Positions 7,738-14,915 of a DNA stretch of 64,000 nt are shown here, one piece after another. Numbering within the stretch: the first letter of the stretch is position 1; every line of letters starts with the position of its first letter. The position numbers and the translations under genes are program-made. The notes below the pieces were generated by a model that searched no databases, was not told the origin of the DNA, and was given only the letters and a program-made list of their open reading frames with translations. Origin of the DNA: Curtobacterium sp. 'Ferrero' (lineage in GTDB: Bacteria > Actinomycetota > Actinomycetes > Actinomycetales > Microbacteriaceae); assembly GCF_002412165.1 (NCBI RefSeq), contig NZ_NXIA01000001.1, forward strand, positions 299,994 through 363,993, in the 5' to 3' direction.

Positions 7738-8343
7738 ATGAACACCACCATCACGCGCACCCTCGCGGCCACCGCCGCCCTCACCATCGGCCTCACCCTC
7801 GCCGGATGCTCCACCAACAACGCCGGCTCCTCGGACAACTCCTCCTCGTCGTCCTCGTCGTCCTCGTCGACGCACAATGACCAGGACGTGACGTTCACGC
7901 AGGGGATGCTGCCGCACCACAAGCAGGCCATCGAGATGAGCGACATGCTCCTCGCCAAGGGCTCCGACGTGGACCCCGACGTCGTCACGCTCGCGAAGCA
8001 AATCAAGGCCGAGCAGGCACCGGAGATCAAGACGATGACCGGCTGGTTGAAGGCCTGGGGCGAGCCCACGGAGATGTCGAGCATGTCCGGGATGGATCAC
8101 TCCTCCATGTCGGGCGGGATGATGTCCGACGCCGATATGAACGCCCTCGACAGTGCCTCCCCGGCGGACGCCGGGAAGCTGTTCCTGCAGCAGATGGTCG
8201 AGCACCACACCAGCGCTGTCGACATGGCGAAGACCGAAGTCGATAAGGGCAAGAACACCGACGCGGTCGCGATGGCGAAGTCGATCGTGTCGAGCCAGAC
8301 CGAGCAGATCAGCCAGATGAAGGACATGCTCGCGTCGATGTGA
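7738..8343 (+). CDS. DUF305 lipoprotein, ferritin-like, metal associated
   Basis: This 201-residue lipoprotein has a lipobox LAGC with Cys24 as the predicted lipidated residue. A Ser-rich linker leads into two DUF305 repeats with MLPHHKQAIEMSD and MVEHHTSAVDMAK, whose paired histidines are the presumed metal ligands. Between them is a Met/His-rich stretch (MSSMSGMDHSSMSGGMM). DUF305 proteins often occur in copper and silver resistance loci and probably bind metal outside the membrane. The LspA enzymes encoded in the same island could process it. Confidence 0.85.
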   Translation: MNTTITRTLAATAALTIGLTLAGCSTNNAGSSDNSSSSSSSSSSTHNDQDVTFTQGMLPHHKQAIEMSDMLLAKGSDVDPDVVTLAKQIKAEQAPEIKTMTGWLKAWGEPTEMSSMSGMDHSSMSGGMMSDADMNALDSASPADAGKLFLQQMVEHHTSAVDMAKTEVDKGKNTDAVAMAKSIVSSQTEQISQMKDMLASM

Positions 8344-8410
8344 CCCCGGCCGTGGGTCGCGGCGGTGTCCCCCCTCCCTGCCGCGATCCGCGACCGGCTT
8401 TCCCCCTCTC

Positions 8411-8434
8411 CCGCTCGAGCACCCCGCCGAGCGG
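8411..8434 (+). terminator. Weak stem-loop after the DUF305 gene
   Basis: CCGCTCG and CGAGCGG form a 7-bp stem around a 10-base loop, about 70 bases past the DUF305 stop. It could be a factor-independent terminator or mRNA-stabilising hairpin. The evidence is only the inverted repeat. Confidence 0.3.
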
Positions 8435-8489
8435 CCCTGTTTCTTCTGACGGGCTCATCCCCGTCCGCCGTCTTTCTTGGAGCCTGCCT

Positions 8490-9419
8490 GTGCCCCAGCA
8501 GCACCCCCACACCCCCACTGCAACGCCGCTGACGCGCCGCGAAGCCCTCGCCGCAGAACGCGCCACACCCCCCGCTCCGCGGACGCCCCGCATCCGCCGG
8601 ACCCCCGCTGTCGTGAGTCGGCCGCCGCTGCCCGCCGTGACGGTGGCCGCGCCGGCTCCGACGCGGACGTTCCGATCCCGGGCGCTGGCGGCGATTCCGC
8701 TGACCGGTGCTGCTGCGGCGATGGCGCTGTTCACCGCCGCGGCGCTTCCCGCGCAGGCATCTACCGGCCCCGCCGTCACCGTGCCCGGCGGCACCCCGTC
8801 CGCTACCGGGCAGAGCTTCACCGCGACCGGGCTGACCGTGACCGTTGACCGGGACGGCTACACCGTCACCAAGCCCGCCGTGAAGCCCGTGATCACCAAG
8901 ACGACCACCAGCACCACGAACAGCGCCACAGCAGCGGCAGGTAGCACGGCTGCAGTCGCGCCCACCGGGACGATCGTGAACACCGGCGCCGGCGATATCC
9001 GCTGGCCCGTCGCCGGCAGCATCCGGGTCAGCTCCCCGTTCGGCCCCCGCCTCGCCCCGTGCGCGGCGTGCTCGTCGATCCACCAGGGCGCCGACATCAC
9101 CCCCGGCGCCGGCACCCCCATCGGCGCCGTCGCCGCCGGCACCGTCCGAATCTCGGGCACCCACCCGGAGTACGGCCAGTACGTCATCATCGACCATCAG
9201 ATCGACGGTCAGACCATCTCCACCCTCTACGCGCACATGATCTTCGGCTCGTCACCGCTGCATGCCGGGCAGAGCGTCGCCGTCGGGCAGCTCGTCGGCC
9301 TCGTCGGCAACACCGGCGCCAGCACCGGCGCCCACCTGCACCTGCAGGTCATGCTCGGCAGCAGCACCCCAATCGACCCCATTGCCTGGCTTACAACGAA
9401 TGCCGGGCGCACCTTGTGA
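8490..9419 (+). CDS. M23 (LytM-type) peptidase with a CxxC next to the active site
   Basis: I start at the GTG at 8490, which has GGAG seven bases upstream; longer frames have no support. The 309-residue product has a basic N-terminus with TPLTRREALAAER, one membrane helix (about residues 75-95), a Thr/Ser-rich linker and a C-terminal M23 domain. The zinc ligands are visible as HQGAD and HLHLQV. Just before the first ligand is APCAACSSIH, a CxxC that ordinary LytM domains lack. It would cut peptidoglycan cross-links or be a degenerate cell-wall-binding domain. The peptidase at 19811 is a close paralog with the same CxxC. Confidence 0.8.
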   Translation: MPQQHPHTPTATPLTRREALAAERATPPAPRTPRIRRTPAVVSRPPLPAVTVAAPAPTRTFRSRALAAIPLTGAAAAMALFTAAALPAQASTGPAVTVPGGTPSATGQSFTATGLTVTVDRDGYTVTKPAVKPVITKTTTSTTNSATAAAGSTAAVAPTGTIVNTGAGDIRWPVAGSIRVSSPFGPRLAPCAACSSIHQGADITPGAGTPIGAVAAGTVRISGTHPEYGQYVIIDHQIDGQTISTLYAHMIFGSSPLHAGQSVAVGQLVGLVGNTGASTGAHLHLQVMLGSSTPIDPIAWLTTNAGRTL

Positions 9420-9539
9420 GCGGCGCCCACTCAGCCCGCTCCGCGGCAACCATCCGATCGCGCGCCGACGATCGCCTCCGGGCCGGCGGCAGCGTTGTGG
9501 AGAGCCGGCCGGCTGCACGTCGCCGATCATCGGTCGATA

Positions 9540-9552
9540 CCGATATGATCGG
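9540..9552 (+). promoter_or_regulatory. CCGATATGATCGG operator overlapping a -10 box, leaderless start
   Basis: The 13-bp near-palindrome contains TATGAT, a good -10 element. The A of the next ATG (9556) lies seven bases after the -10, where transcription should begin, so the mRNA is predicted to be leaderless. A half-similar CCGATCATCGG lies just upstream at 9523-9533. The same 13-mer with one base changed precedes the cmtR-like gene at 11618 with identical spacing, so the CmtR-like repressor is the likely ligand of both. Confidence 0.65.
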
Positions 9553-9555
9553 CGT

Positions 9556-9621
9556 ATGACGATCACTTGCCGGATGATGGTTCCCGTGTCTCGGCCGCCG
9601 CTTGTTGAGTCGAACCGATGA
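9556..9621 (+). CDS. 21-residue leader micro-ORF coupled to cadD
   Basis: A short frame (MTITCRMMVPVSRPPLVESN plus R) begins seven bases after the -10 box and ends in a TGA that overlaps the cadD start (ATGA at 9618-9621). With a leaderless mRNA it would be the first thing translated, and its termination would load ribosomes onto cadD, which has no ribosome-binding site of its own. It has one Cys and two adjacent Met. A regulatory role is inference. Confidence 0.5.
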   Translation: MTITCRMMVPVSRPPLVESNR

Positions 9622-10229
9622 TCGGCACGATTGCGGCGGCGGTGGGTCTCTTTGCTGCCACCAACATCGATGACGTCGTGGTCCTGACGGTTCTGTTCCT
9701 CGCATCGACGCGTGGAACGTTGCCTGGGTGGAAGGTCGTCGTCGGTCAGTACGCCGGCTTCATCGCCCTCGTCGCGATCAGCGTCCTCGCTGCCGCGGGG
9801 CTCACCATCGTTCCGGACAAGTGGGTGGGGCTGCTGGGGCTCATCCCCCTGGGTATTGGTCTGGTGGGGTTGGTCCGTGCTCTGCGACGACGCGGTGATG
9901 ACGACGACGATGACGACTCGGTGGTGCGCGCGGGTGGGGTCCTCGGGGTCGCGGGGATCACCATCGCCAACGGCGCCGACAACATCTCCCTCTACACGCC
10001 GGTGTTCCGGACGACCCCGATCCCGGACACCGTGGTCACGATTGCGGTGTTCCTTGTGCTCGTCGCGGTGTGGTGCCTCGTGGCTCGCTTCGTGGGGACG
10101 AACAAGACCGTCACGGAAGCCCTCGAGAAGATCGAGCACTGGCTCGTGCCCGCCGTGTTCACGGGCCTGGGCCTCTACATCCTGATCGAGTCCGGTGTGA
10201 TCGTGCGACTCATCGACGTGCTCTCGTGA
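9618..10229 (+). CDS. cadD: CadD-family cadmium resistance transporter
   Basis: This 203-residue membrane protein has about six helices and the CadD signature near its N-terminus (AATNIDDVVVLTVLF). A loop after helix 3 contains seven consecutive aspartates (RRRGDDDDDDDSVV), and ITIANGADNISLYTPVF matches the second conserved block of the LysE/CadD superfamily. CadD proteins export Cd(II). The gene is first of the set cadD-lspA-ccdA, all joined by 4-base overlaps, and is translated after a coupled micro-ORF. Confidence 0.85.
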   Translation: MIGTIAAAVGLFAATNIDDVVVLTVLFLASTRGTLPGWKVVVGQYAGFIALVAISVLAAAGLTIVPDKWVGLLGLIPLGIGLVGLVRALRRRGDDDDDDDSVVRAGGVLGVAGITIANGADNISLYTPVFRTTPIPDTVVTIAVFLVLVAVWCLVARFVGTNKTVTEALEKIEHWLVPAVFTGLGLYILIESGVIVRLIDVLS

Positions 10230-10741
10230 GAGCGGGTACACGAGTGGTCGTGGTGCTGCTGATCGCCGGGGCCGCGCTCACCATCGACCAGCTCACGAAA
10301 GCGTGGGCACTGTCCGGCCTCGGCCCGTCGCGCACAATTGAGCTGGCTCCGGGTGCGACCCTCCAGCTCGTGTTCAACCCCGGCGTCGCTTTCAGCCTCG
10401 GCAGCGAGATGGGGCCGCCGCTCGCACTCGGCATCATCGCCCTGACGTTGTGCCTGGCAACGTGGGCAGTCGTGCGCGCCGTGCGCGGCACCGACATGCT
10501 CGCCACTGGGCTGATGAGCGTCGCCGTCGGCGGGGCCGCAGGCAACCTCTGCGACCGCATCACCCGCGCCGATTCCGGGCCGCTCACTGGCGAAGTCGTC
10601 GACTTCATCAACATCGACTGGTTCGCCATCTTCAACGTCGCCGACATCTTCGCCACCCTGGGGATCGCCGGATTCGCGATCCGCTTCCTGATGCCGGGCA
10701 GCCACAAGGACGAGCCCGCGCCCACGGAGCGATCAGCGTGA
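10226..10741 (+). CDS. lspA: LspA, signal peptidase II (island copy 1)
   Basis: This 171-residue, four-helix protease cleaves the signal peptides of lipoproteins. The catalytic aspartates lie in GNLCDRITR and in the later block FAIFNVADIFATLGI; LVFNPGVAFSL matches the conserved N-x-G-x-A-F motif. The GTG start at 10226 overlaps the cadD stop. A chromosomal lspA must exist elsewhere, so this is an accessory copy, presumably serving island lipoproteins such as the DUF305 and TlpA-like proteins. A second island copy is at 24003. Confidence 0.88.
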   Translation: MRAGTRVVVVLLIAGAALTIDQLTKAWALSGLGPSRTIELAPGATLQLVFNPGVAFSLGSEMGPPLALGIIALTLCLATWAVVRAVRGTDMLATGLMSVAVGGAAGNLCDRITRADSGPLTGEVVDFINIDWFAIFNVADIFATLGIAGFAIRFLMPGSHKDEPAPTERSA

Positions 10742-11475
10742 CCGGGAACCCTTTCGCGGAAGCGATCCTCAGCGGGCAGCTCCTGATCGCCGTGCCGGTC
10801 GCACTCCTGGCCGGGCTGGTGTCCTTCCTCTCACCATGCGTTCTCCCACTCGTCCCCGGGTACCTCGGCTTCATCGGCGGTGTCGCAGAACAACGCCGCC
10901 GCAGCACGCTCACCCTGGGCGTGCTCCTGTTCATCCTCGGCTTCACCGTCATCTTCGTCGCCTACGCCGCCGCATTCGGCGCCGCCGGCTTCTGGCTGAT
11001 CCGCTGGCGCGACCTGCTCACGCAGATCCTCGGCGGCTTCGTCATCATCATGGGACTCGTGTTCATCGGCCGCTTCGGGATCCTGCAGCGCACCCTCAAA
11101 CCACGATGGAAGCCGGCCACCGGCATCGCCGGCGCACCCCTGCTCGGGATCGTGTTCGGGCTCGGATGGACCCCCTGCCTTGGCCCGACCCTCACCGCGA
11201 TCAACCTGCTGAGCCTGCAAGCCGCGAGCACCTGGAACGGCGTCCTGCTCGGCATCGCCTACTGCCTCGGACTCGGCATCCCCTTCCTCCTCCTCGCCCT
11301 TGGAACCACCTGGGCCACCACCGCGATCAGCCGCGTCAAACGGCACCTACGGACCGTGAACCTGATCGGTGGTGGCACGCTGATCCTCATCGGTGTCCTC
11401 ATGGTCACCGGACTGTGGTCATCGCTGATGTACACGATCGGCGCGCAGATCGGGCAGTACGTCACCCTCCTCTAA
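10738..11475 (+). CDS. ccdA: CcdA-type thiol-disulfide membrane transporter (island copy 1)
   Basis: This 245-residue, six-helix protein passes reducing equivalents from cytoplasmic thioredoxin to extracytoplasmic thioredoxin-like proteins. The two conserved membrane Cys-Pro motifs are SFLSPCVLPLVPGY and LGWTPCLGPTL. GTG at 10738 overlaps the lspA stop. In the paired cluster at 24 kb the equivalent gene follows DsbA- and TlpA-like genes, its likely partners; here no thioredoxin-like partner is adjacent. Confidence 0.88.
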   Translation: MTGNPFAEAILSGQLLIAVPVALLAGLVSFLSPCVLPLVPGYLGFIGGVAEQRRRSTLTLGVLLFILGFTVIFVAYAAAFGAAGFWLIRWRDLLTQILGGFVIIMGLVFIGRFGILQRTLKPRWKPATGIAGAPLLGIVFGLGWTPCLGPTLTAINLLSLQAASTWNGVLLGIAYCLGLGIPFLLLALGTTWATTAISRVKRHLRTVNLIGGGTLILIGVLMVTGLWSSLMYTIGAQIGQYVTLL

Positions 11476-11601
11476 TAAGGCCGACCATCGCACCACGCAG
11501 GCCCACGGCTGTCAGACATGACGGCGCAGCGGAACGCGAGTGGCGGGTCGCTGCGAAGAATCGCGTCGACGAGGCATCAGCGGGACGCGCAACGAGGCGC
11601 A

Positions 11602-11614
11602 CCGATATCATCGG
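11602..11614 (+). promoter_or_regulatory. CCGATATCATCGG operator/-10 of the cmtR-like gene
   Basis: This is the same 13-mer as at 9540-9552, with C for G at the centre. Its TATCAT serves as -10 and the ATG at 11618 lies seven bases downstream, again predicting a leaderless transcript. Repressor bound here would cover the -10 and the start point. It is likely the autoregulatory site of the ArsR-family protein encoded next. Confidence 0.65.
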
Positions 11615-11617
11615 TGT

Positions 11618-11965
11618 ATGCCGATCGTAGAAGCACGGGGCGATCTTGCCGCCGTATCGCTGTTCCACTCGCTCGCGGACCCGACCCGACTGCGCATCGT
11701 GCGTCGCCTCCGTTTGGGAGAGGCTCGCGTGAGTGACCTCGTGGCGGAGTTGGGGCTTGCGCAGTCGACGATCTCCGAGCATGTCGCGTGCTTGCGTGAC
11801 TGCGCTCTCGTAGAGGGGCGGACTCAGGGCCGGCAGGTGTTCTACTCGCTCGCGCAGCCGGAGCTGATGGATCTCCTCGAATCTGCGGAAACGCTGTTGC
11901 ACGCCACCGGCTACCAGGTGGACCTCTGCGGCACCTACGGCTCGGACGCGAGGGCTACCGAATGA
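11618..11965 (+). CDS. cmtR: CmtR-like Cd/Pb-sensing ArsR-family repressor
   Basis: This 115-residue winged-helix regulator starts at ATG 11618 directly behind its operator. The recognition helix region reads HVACLRDCALV, giving Cys58 and Cys62, and Cys104 lies in the C-terminal tail (DLCGTYG). M. tuberculosis CmtR senses Cd and Pb with Cys57, Cys61 and Cys102 in the same arrangement. The gene is coupled to the efflux gene after it (ATGA overlap). The shared operator suggests it also controls the cadD operon 2 kb upstream. Confidence 0.82.
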   Translation: MPIVEARGDLAAVSLFHSLADPTRLRIVRRLRLGEARVSDLVAELGLAQSTISEHVACLRDCALVEGRTQGRQVFYSLAQPELMDLLESAETLLHATGYQVDLCGTYGSDARATE

Positions 11966-12600
11966 GCACCCGCACCGTGACCGAAACGGAGCAGCTCACC
12001 CGACGAGGGCTCCGCCTTGCGCAGTTCACCGTCGCGTACAACGTCATCGAGGGAATCGTCGCCATCGCAGCGGGTATTGCCGCGGGACTTGTATCCGTCA
12101 TCGGCTTCGGTATCGACTCCGGGATCGAGTCGATCGCCGCAGTGCTGGTGGGTCTGCGTCTCGCGGCGCGGCTCCGTCATGGTGAAGCGGACGAGGCCAA
12201 GGAGCGACGTACGCTGAAGTTCGTCGCGGTGACGTTCTTCCTCCTCGCGGCCTACGTCGTCGTCGAGGGCATCCGCAGCCTGATCAACCATGAGACGCCC
12301 GAGACCTCCCCGGTCAGCATCGTGCTCCTGGTCCTTTCGATCATCGTCATGCCGGTCCTTGCCGCGCTGAAAACCCGAGTCGGAAAGAAGCTTGGAGACC
12401 CGCTGATCCTCGCGGACGCCGCAGAAACCCGGATCTGCGTCCTCCTCAGCATCTCAACCCTCGTCGGACTCCTCCTCTACGCCCTCACCGGCGCAGCATG
12501 GCTCGATCCCGTCGCGGGATTCGTCATCGCCCTCTTCGCCATCCACGAAGGACGCGAAGCCTGGGAAGGTGAACTCGTCGAAGATGACGATGACGACTGA
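11962..12600 (+). CDS. Cation-efflux (CDF-like) membrane protein with acidic tail
   Basis: This 212-residue protein has about six helices and lacks the large cytoplasmic domain of classical CDF exporters, as in the short CDF-like group near TMEM163. Conserved polar residues include FGIDSGIESIAAVLVG in helix 2 and ADAAETRICV in helix 5, both with Asp/Glu positions expected at the metal site. It ends in EDDDDD. It is coupled to the cmtR-like repressor gene, so Cd, Pb or Zn are the likely substrates. Confidence 0.75.
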   Translation: MSTRTVTETEQLTRRGLRLAQFTVAYNVIEGIVAIAAGIAAGLVSVIGFGIDSGIESIAAVLVGLRLAARLRHGEADEAKERRTLKFVAVTFFLLAAYVVVEGIRSLINHETPETSPVSIVLLVLSIIVMPVLAALKTRVGKKLGDPLILADAAETRICVLLSISTLVGLLLYALTGAAWLDPVAGFVIALFAIHEGREAWEGELVEDDDDD

Positions 12601-12731
12601 AACAACCGCTCTCTAGCGACACCAAGCGCCGCGACCCAGCGGTGCTGTCCACAAGTAACTTGCTTGCTCTTCCAGCTTCCGTCGCCGGGTAGTCGATTGG
12701 GGTTCACGAAGGACAACTAGCTTCGTACTTG

Positions 12732-14915
12732 ATGCGGTCCAGCGAGCACGGTTCGTTTCGGGTCGACGTGCACGCTGTCCGGGCCGTCGCCGTCGTACTC
12801 GTGGTGGTCTATCACCTTGGGGTCGGCTGGTTCCCCGGCGGTTTCGTGGGAGTCGATGCCTTCTTCGTCGTCTCCGGCTTTCTCATCACCAGGCAACTCA
12901 GTCGTGAGCTGGAGTGCCGCGGACGGGTGTCGGTACTGGCGTTCTGGGCCCGGCGTGTGCGCCGTCTCGCACCGTCTGCGCTGATCGTACTTGCGGTGAC
13001 GGGGGCCGCAGCATTGGCGCTGTACCCGAAGGAGGACTGGCCGAAGCTCGGAGCGCAGTTCGCCGGGAGCGTGGGCTCCGTCGAGAACTGGGTGCTCGCT
13101 GCGTCGAGGACCGACTATCTCGCTGCCGGTACGCCGTCGACCCCGTTTGAGCACTTTTGGTCACTCGGCGTCGAGGAGCAGTTCTACATTGTCTGGCCGA
13201 TCCTGCTTCTACTGATCTGGCGATTCGCCCCTCGGAGGCCGCCTCTGATGTGGGCCGTCGGGGCGGCGACCGGGGCTTCCCTTGTTGGTTCCGTGCTCCT
13301 GACCGCCTTGGAGCCGGCCGCTGCGTACTTCTGGCCACATACGCGGGCCTGGGAGTTCGGGGTTGGGGCACTGCTGGCGCTGCTCGGGCCGCAGTCCGGC
13401 GCGCTCCTCCCGCTGAAATCGCAGACGCGCGCCGGGGCCGCGCTGCTCGGGTGGGCGTCGCTGACCGCCGCGGGCGTGCTTTTCTCACCCGGGGTGTCGT
13501 ATCCAGGGATCCTGGCCGCGATCCCAGTCGCGGCGACCGCGCTCATCATCACTGCCGGCGCGGACACGGGCGTACTCGGCTGGGTGCTCCGTTGGGGTCC
13601 AGTGCGCTGGCTTGGGTCCATCTCCTACCCGCTGTACTTGTGGCACTGGCCGGTCGTACTGTTGCTCCCGCGAGCGGTCGAGCTGCCGTCCCCGGTTCGA
13701 ATCCTCGCTACTGCCGCACTGTCGCTGATCCTCGCGCAGCTGACGCACGTCCTGGTCGAGAATCGCGGTCGTTTCGGACCGCTCTCACGCCGCCGCTCAA
13801 CAGCTGTGCTCGCCGTGACGGCAGGTGTGATGGTGGTGCTGCTGCTCGTCCCAACGACGGGTTGGGCGGCGCTGCAGGGTCAGGAACGTCAGGACCGGGC
13901 GGTCGCGGTCACGCTGAGCGGGGGCGGCTGCTTCGGCGCCGCGGCCGCGTGGAATCGCTCCTGCCAACTCAGTGGTGATCCGCGGGAGCCGTTCACCCCG
14001 GCCACCATGACCGCCGCCTACGACATCGACTCGACGTGGGACGACTGCGAGGCACAGACCACTGCCGCCCGCAGCTGCGTGGTTGGCGTGCGAGGGGGCA
14101 CTCGAGTGGCGTTGATCGGGGACTCCCACGCCCACCAATGGGCTTCGACGCTGACACGGATCGCTCGCGAGCGCGGCTGGGAACTGCACCTCTACGTCAA
14201 GGGCGGGTGCGACTTCTCCCACGTGCGGTGGTCTGACGTGTCGGACGCGAATCAACGACGGTGCGCAATCTGGAACGATGACGTCGACCGCTCACTCGAG
14301 GCCGAGGCTCCATACGCGCTGGTCTTCACAGCCGCTCGCGCGGATCTCCGCGGCAACCCGGTAGGAGCCGACCCCGACCGCGCGGCACAGCGCGGCTACC
14401 GTGCATCGTGGGGGCCGCTGATTGCCCGCGGGGCGACGATCCTTGCGATTCGGGACACCCCCGCCGCGGGTACGGGTGTGCAACGTTGCCTCGATGTGAA
14501 TGGGGACGCGGTTTCCCGCTGCCAGTTGAGTACAGCGCGCGCGTTCGCTGCGACGGACTACCTCACGGTTGCGGCGCAGCGCATCCGTGGTGCGCGGGTG
14601 CTGGATATGACGGCGTCGTTCTGTCGTGCTGGGTGGTGTCCTGCGGTGATTGGGAACGTGCTCGTGTATCGCGACTCGCAGCACATCACTCGCACCTACG
14701 CGAACACCCTCACGCGTCCGCTGCAGCGCGCTGTCAACGCCGCACTTGCACCAGCGCTGGCAGCGACGCATCGGACGGCGACGGCTGAGGTCACTCGTGT
14801 GGGCGGTCACGCCCGTTCATCGCGGCGAGCCGTTCGTTGTAGGCGCGAAGCTCAGCGTCGCCGTCGCGTTCCGCCTGACGATCGAGGCGCTTGGCGTCGC
14901 GCTTGTCCGACGTGA
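12732..14915 (+). CDS. OafA/YrhL-like acyltransferase with SGNH domain
   Basis: Residues 1 to about 370 form an acyltransferase-3 membrane domain: the N-terminal VDVHAVRAVAVVLVVVYHL carries the catalytic His, and GVDAFFVVSGFLI and HFWSLGVEEQFY are family blocks. The C-terminal SGNH hydrolase domain has VALIGDSHAHQW with the nucleophilic Ser and DSQHITRTYA with the Asp-x-x-His pair. Such proteins O-acetylate surface polysaccharides. ATG at 12732 is preferred to the TTG just before it. The last 40 residues overlap the opposite-strand CopD-CtaG gene by 125 bases and are Arg-rich, so the natural stop has probably been lost. It has no evident metal role. Confidence 0.82.
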   Translation: MRSSEHGSFRVDVHAVRAVAVVLVVVYHLGVGWFPGGFVGVDAFFVVSGFLITRQLSRELECRGRVSVLAFWARRVRRLAPSALIVLAVTGAAALALYPKEDWPKLGAQFAGSVGSVENWVLAASRTDYLAAGTPSTPFEHFWSLGVEEQFYIVWPILLLLIWRFAPRRPPLMWAVGAATGASLVGSVLLTALEPAAAYFWPHTRAWEFGVGALLALLGPQSGALLPLKSQTRAGAALLGWASLTAAGVLFSPGVSYPGILAAIPVAATALIITAGADTGVLGWVLRWGPVRWLGSISYPLYLWHWPVVLLLPRAVELPSPVRILATAALSLILAQLTHVLVENRGRFGPLSRRRSTAVLAVTAGVMVVLLLVPTTGWAALQGQERQDRAVAVTLSGGGCFGAAAAWNRSCQLSGDPREPFTPATMTAAYDIDSTWDDCEAQTTAARSCVVGVRGGTRVALIGDSHAHQWASTLTRIARERGWELHLYVKGGCDFSHVRWSDVSDANQRRCAIWNDDVDRSLEAEAPYALVFTAARADLRGNPVGADPDRAAQRGYRASWGPLIARGATILAIRDTPAAGTGVQRCLDVNGDAVSRCQLSTARAFAATDYLTVAAQRIRGARVLDMTASFCRAGWCPAVIGNVLVYRDSQHITRTYANTLTRPLQRAVNAALAPALAATHRTATAEVTRVGGHARSSRRAVRCRREAQRRRRVPPDDRGAWRRACPT

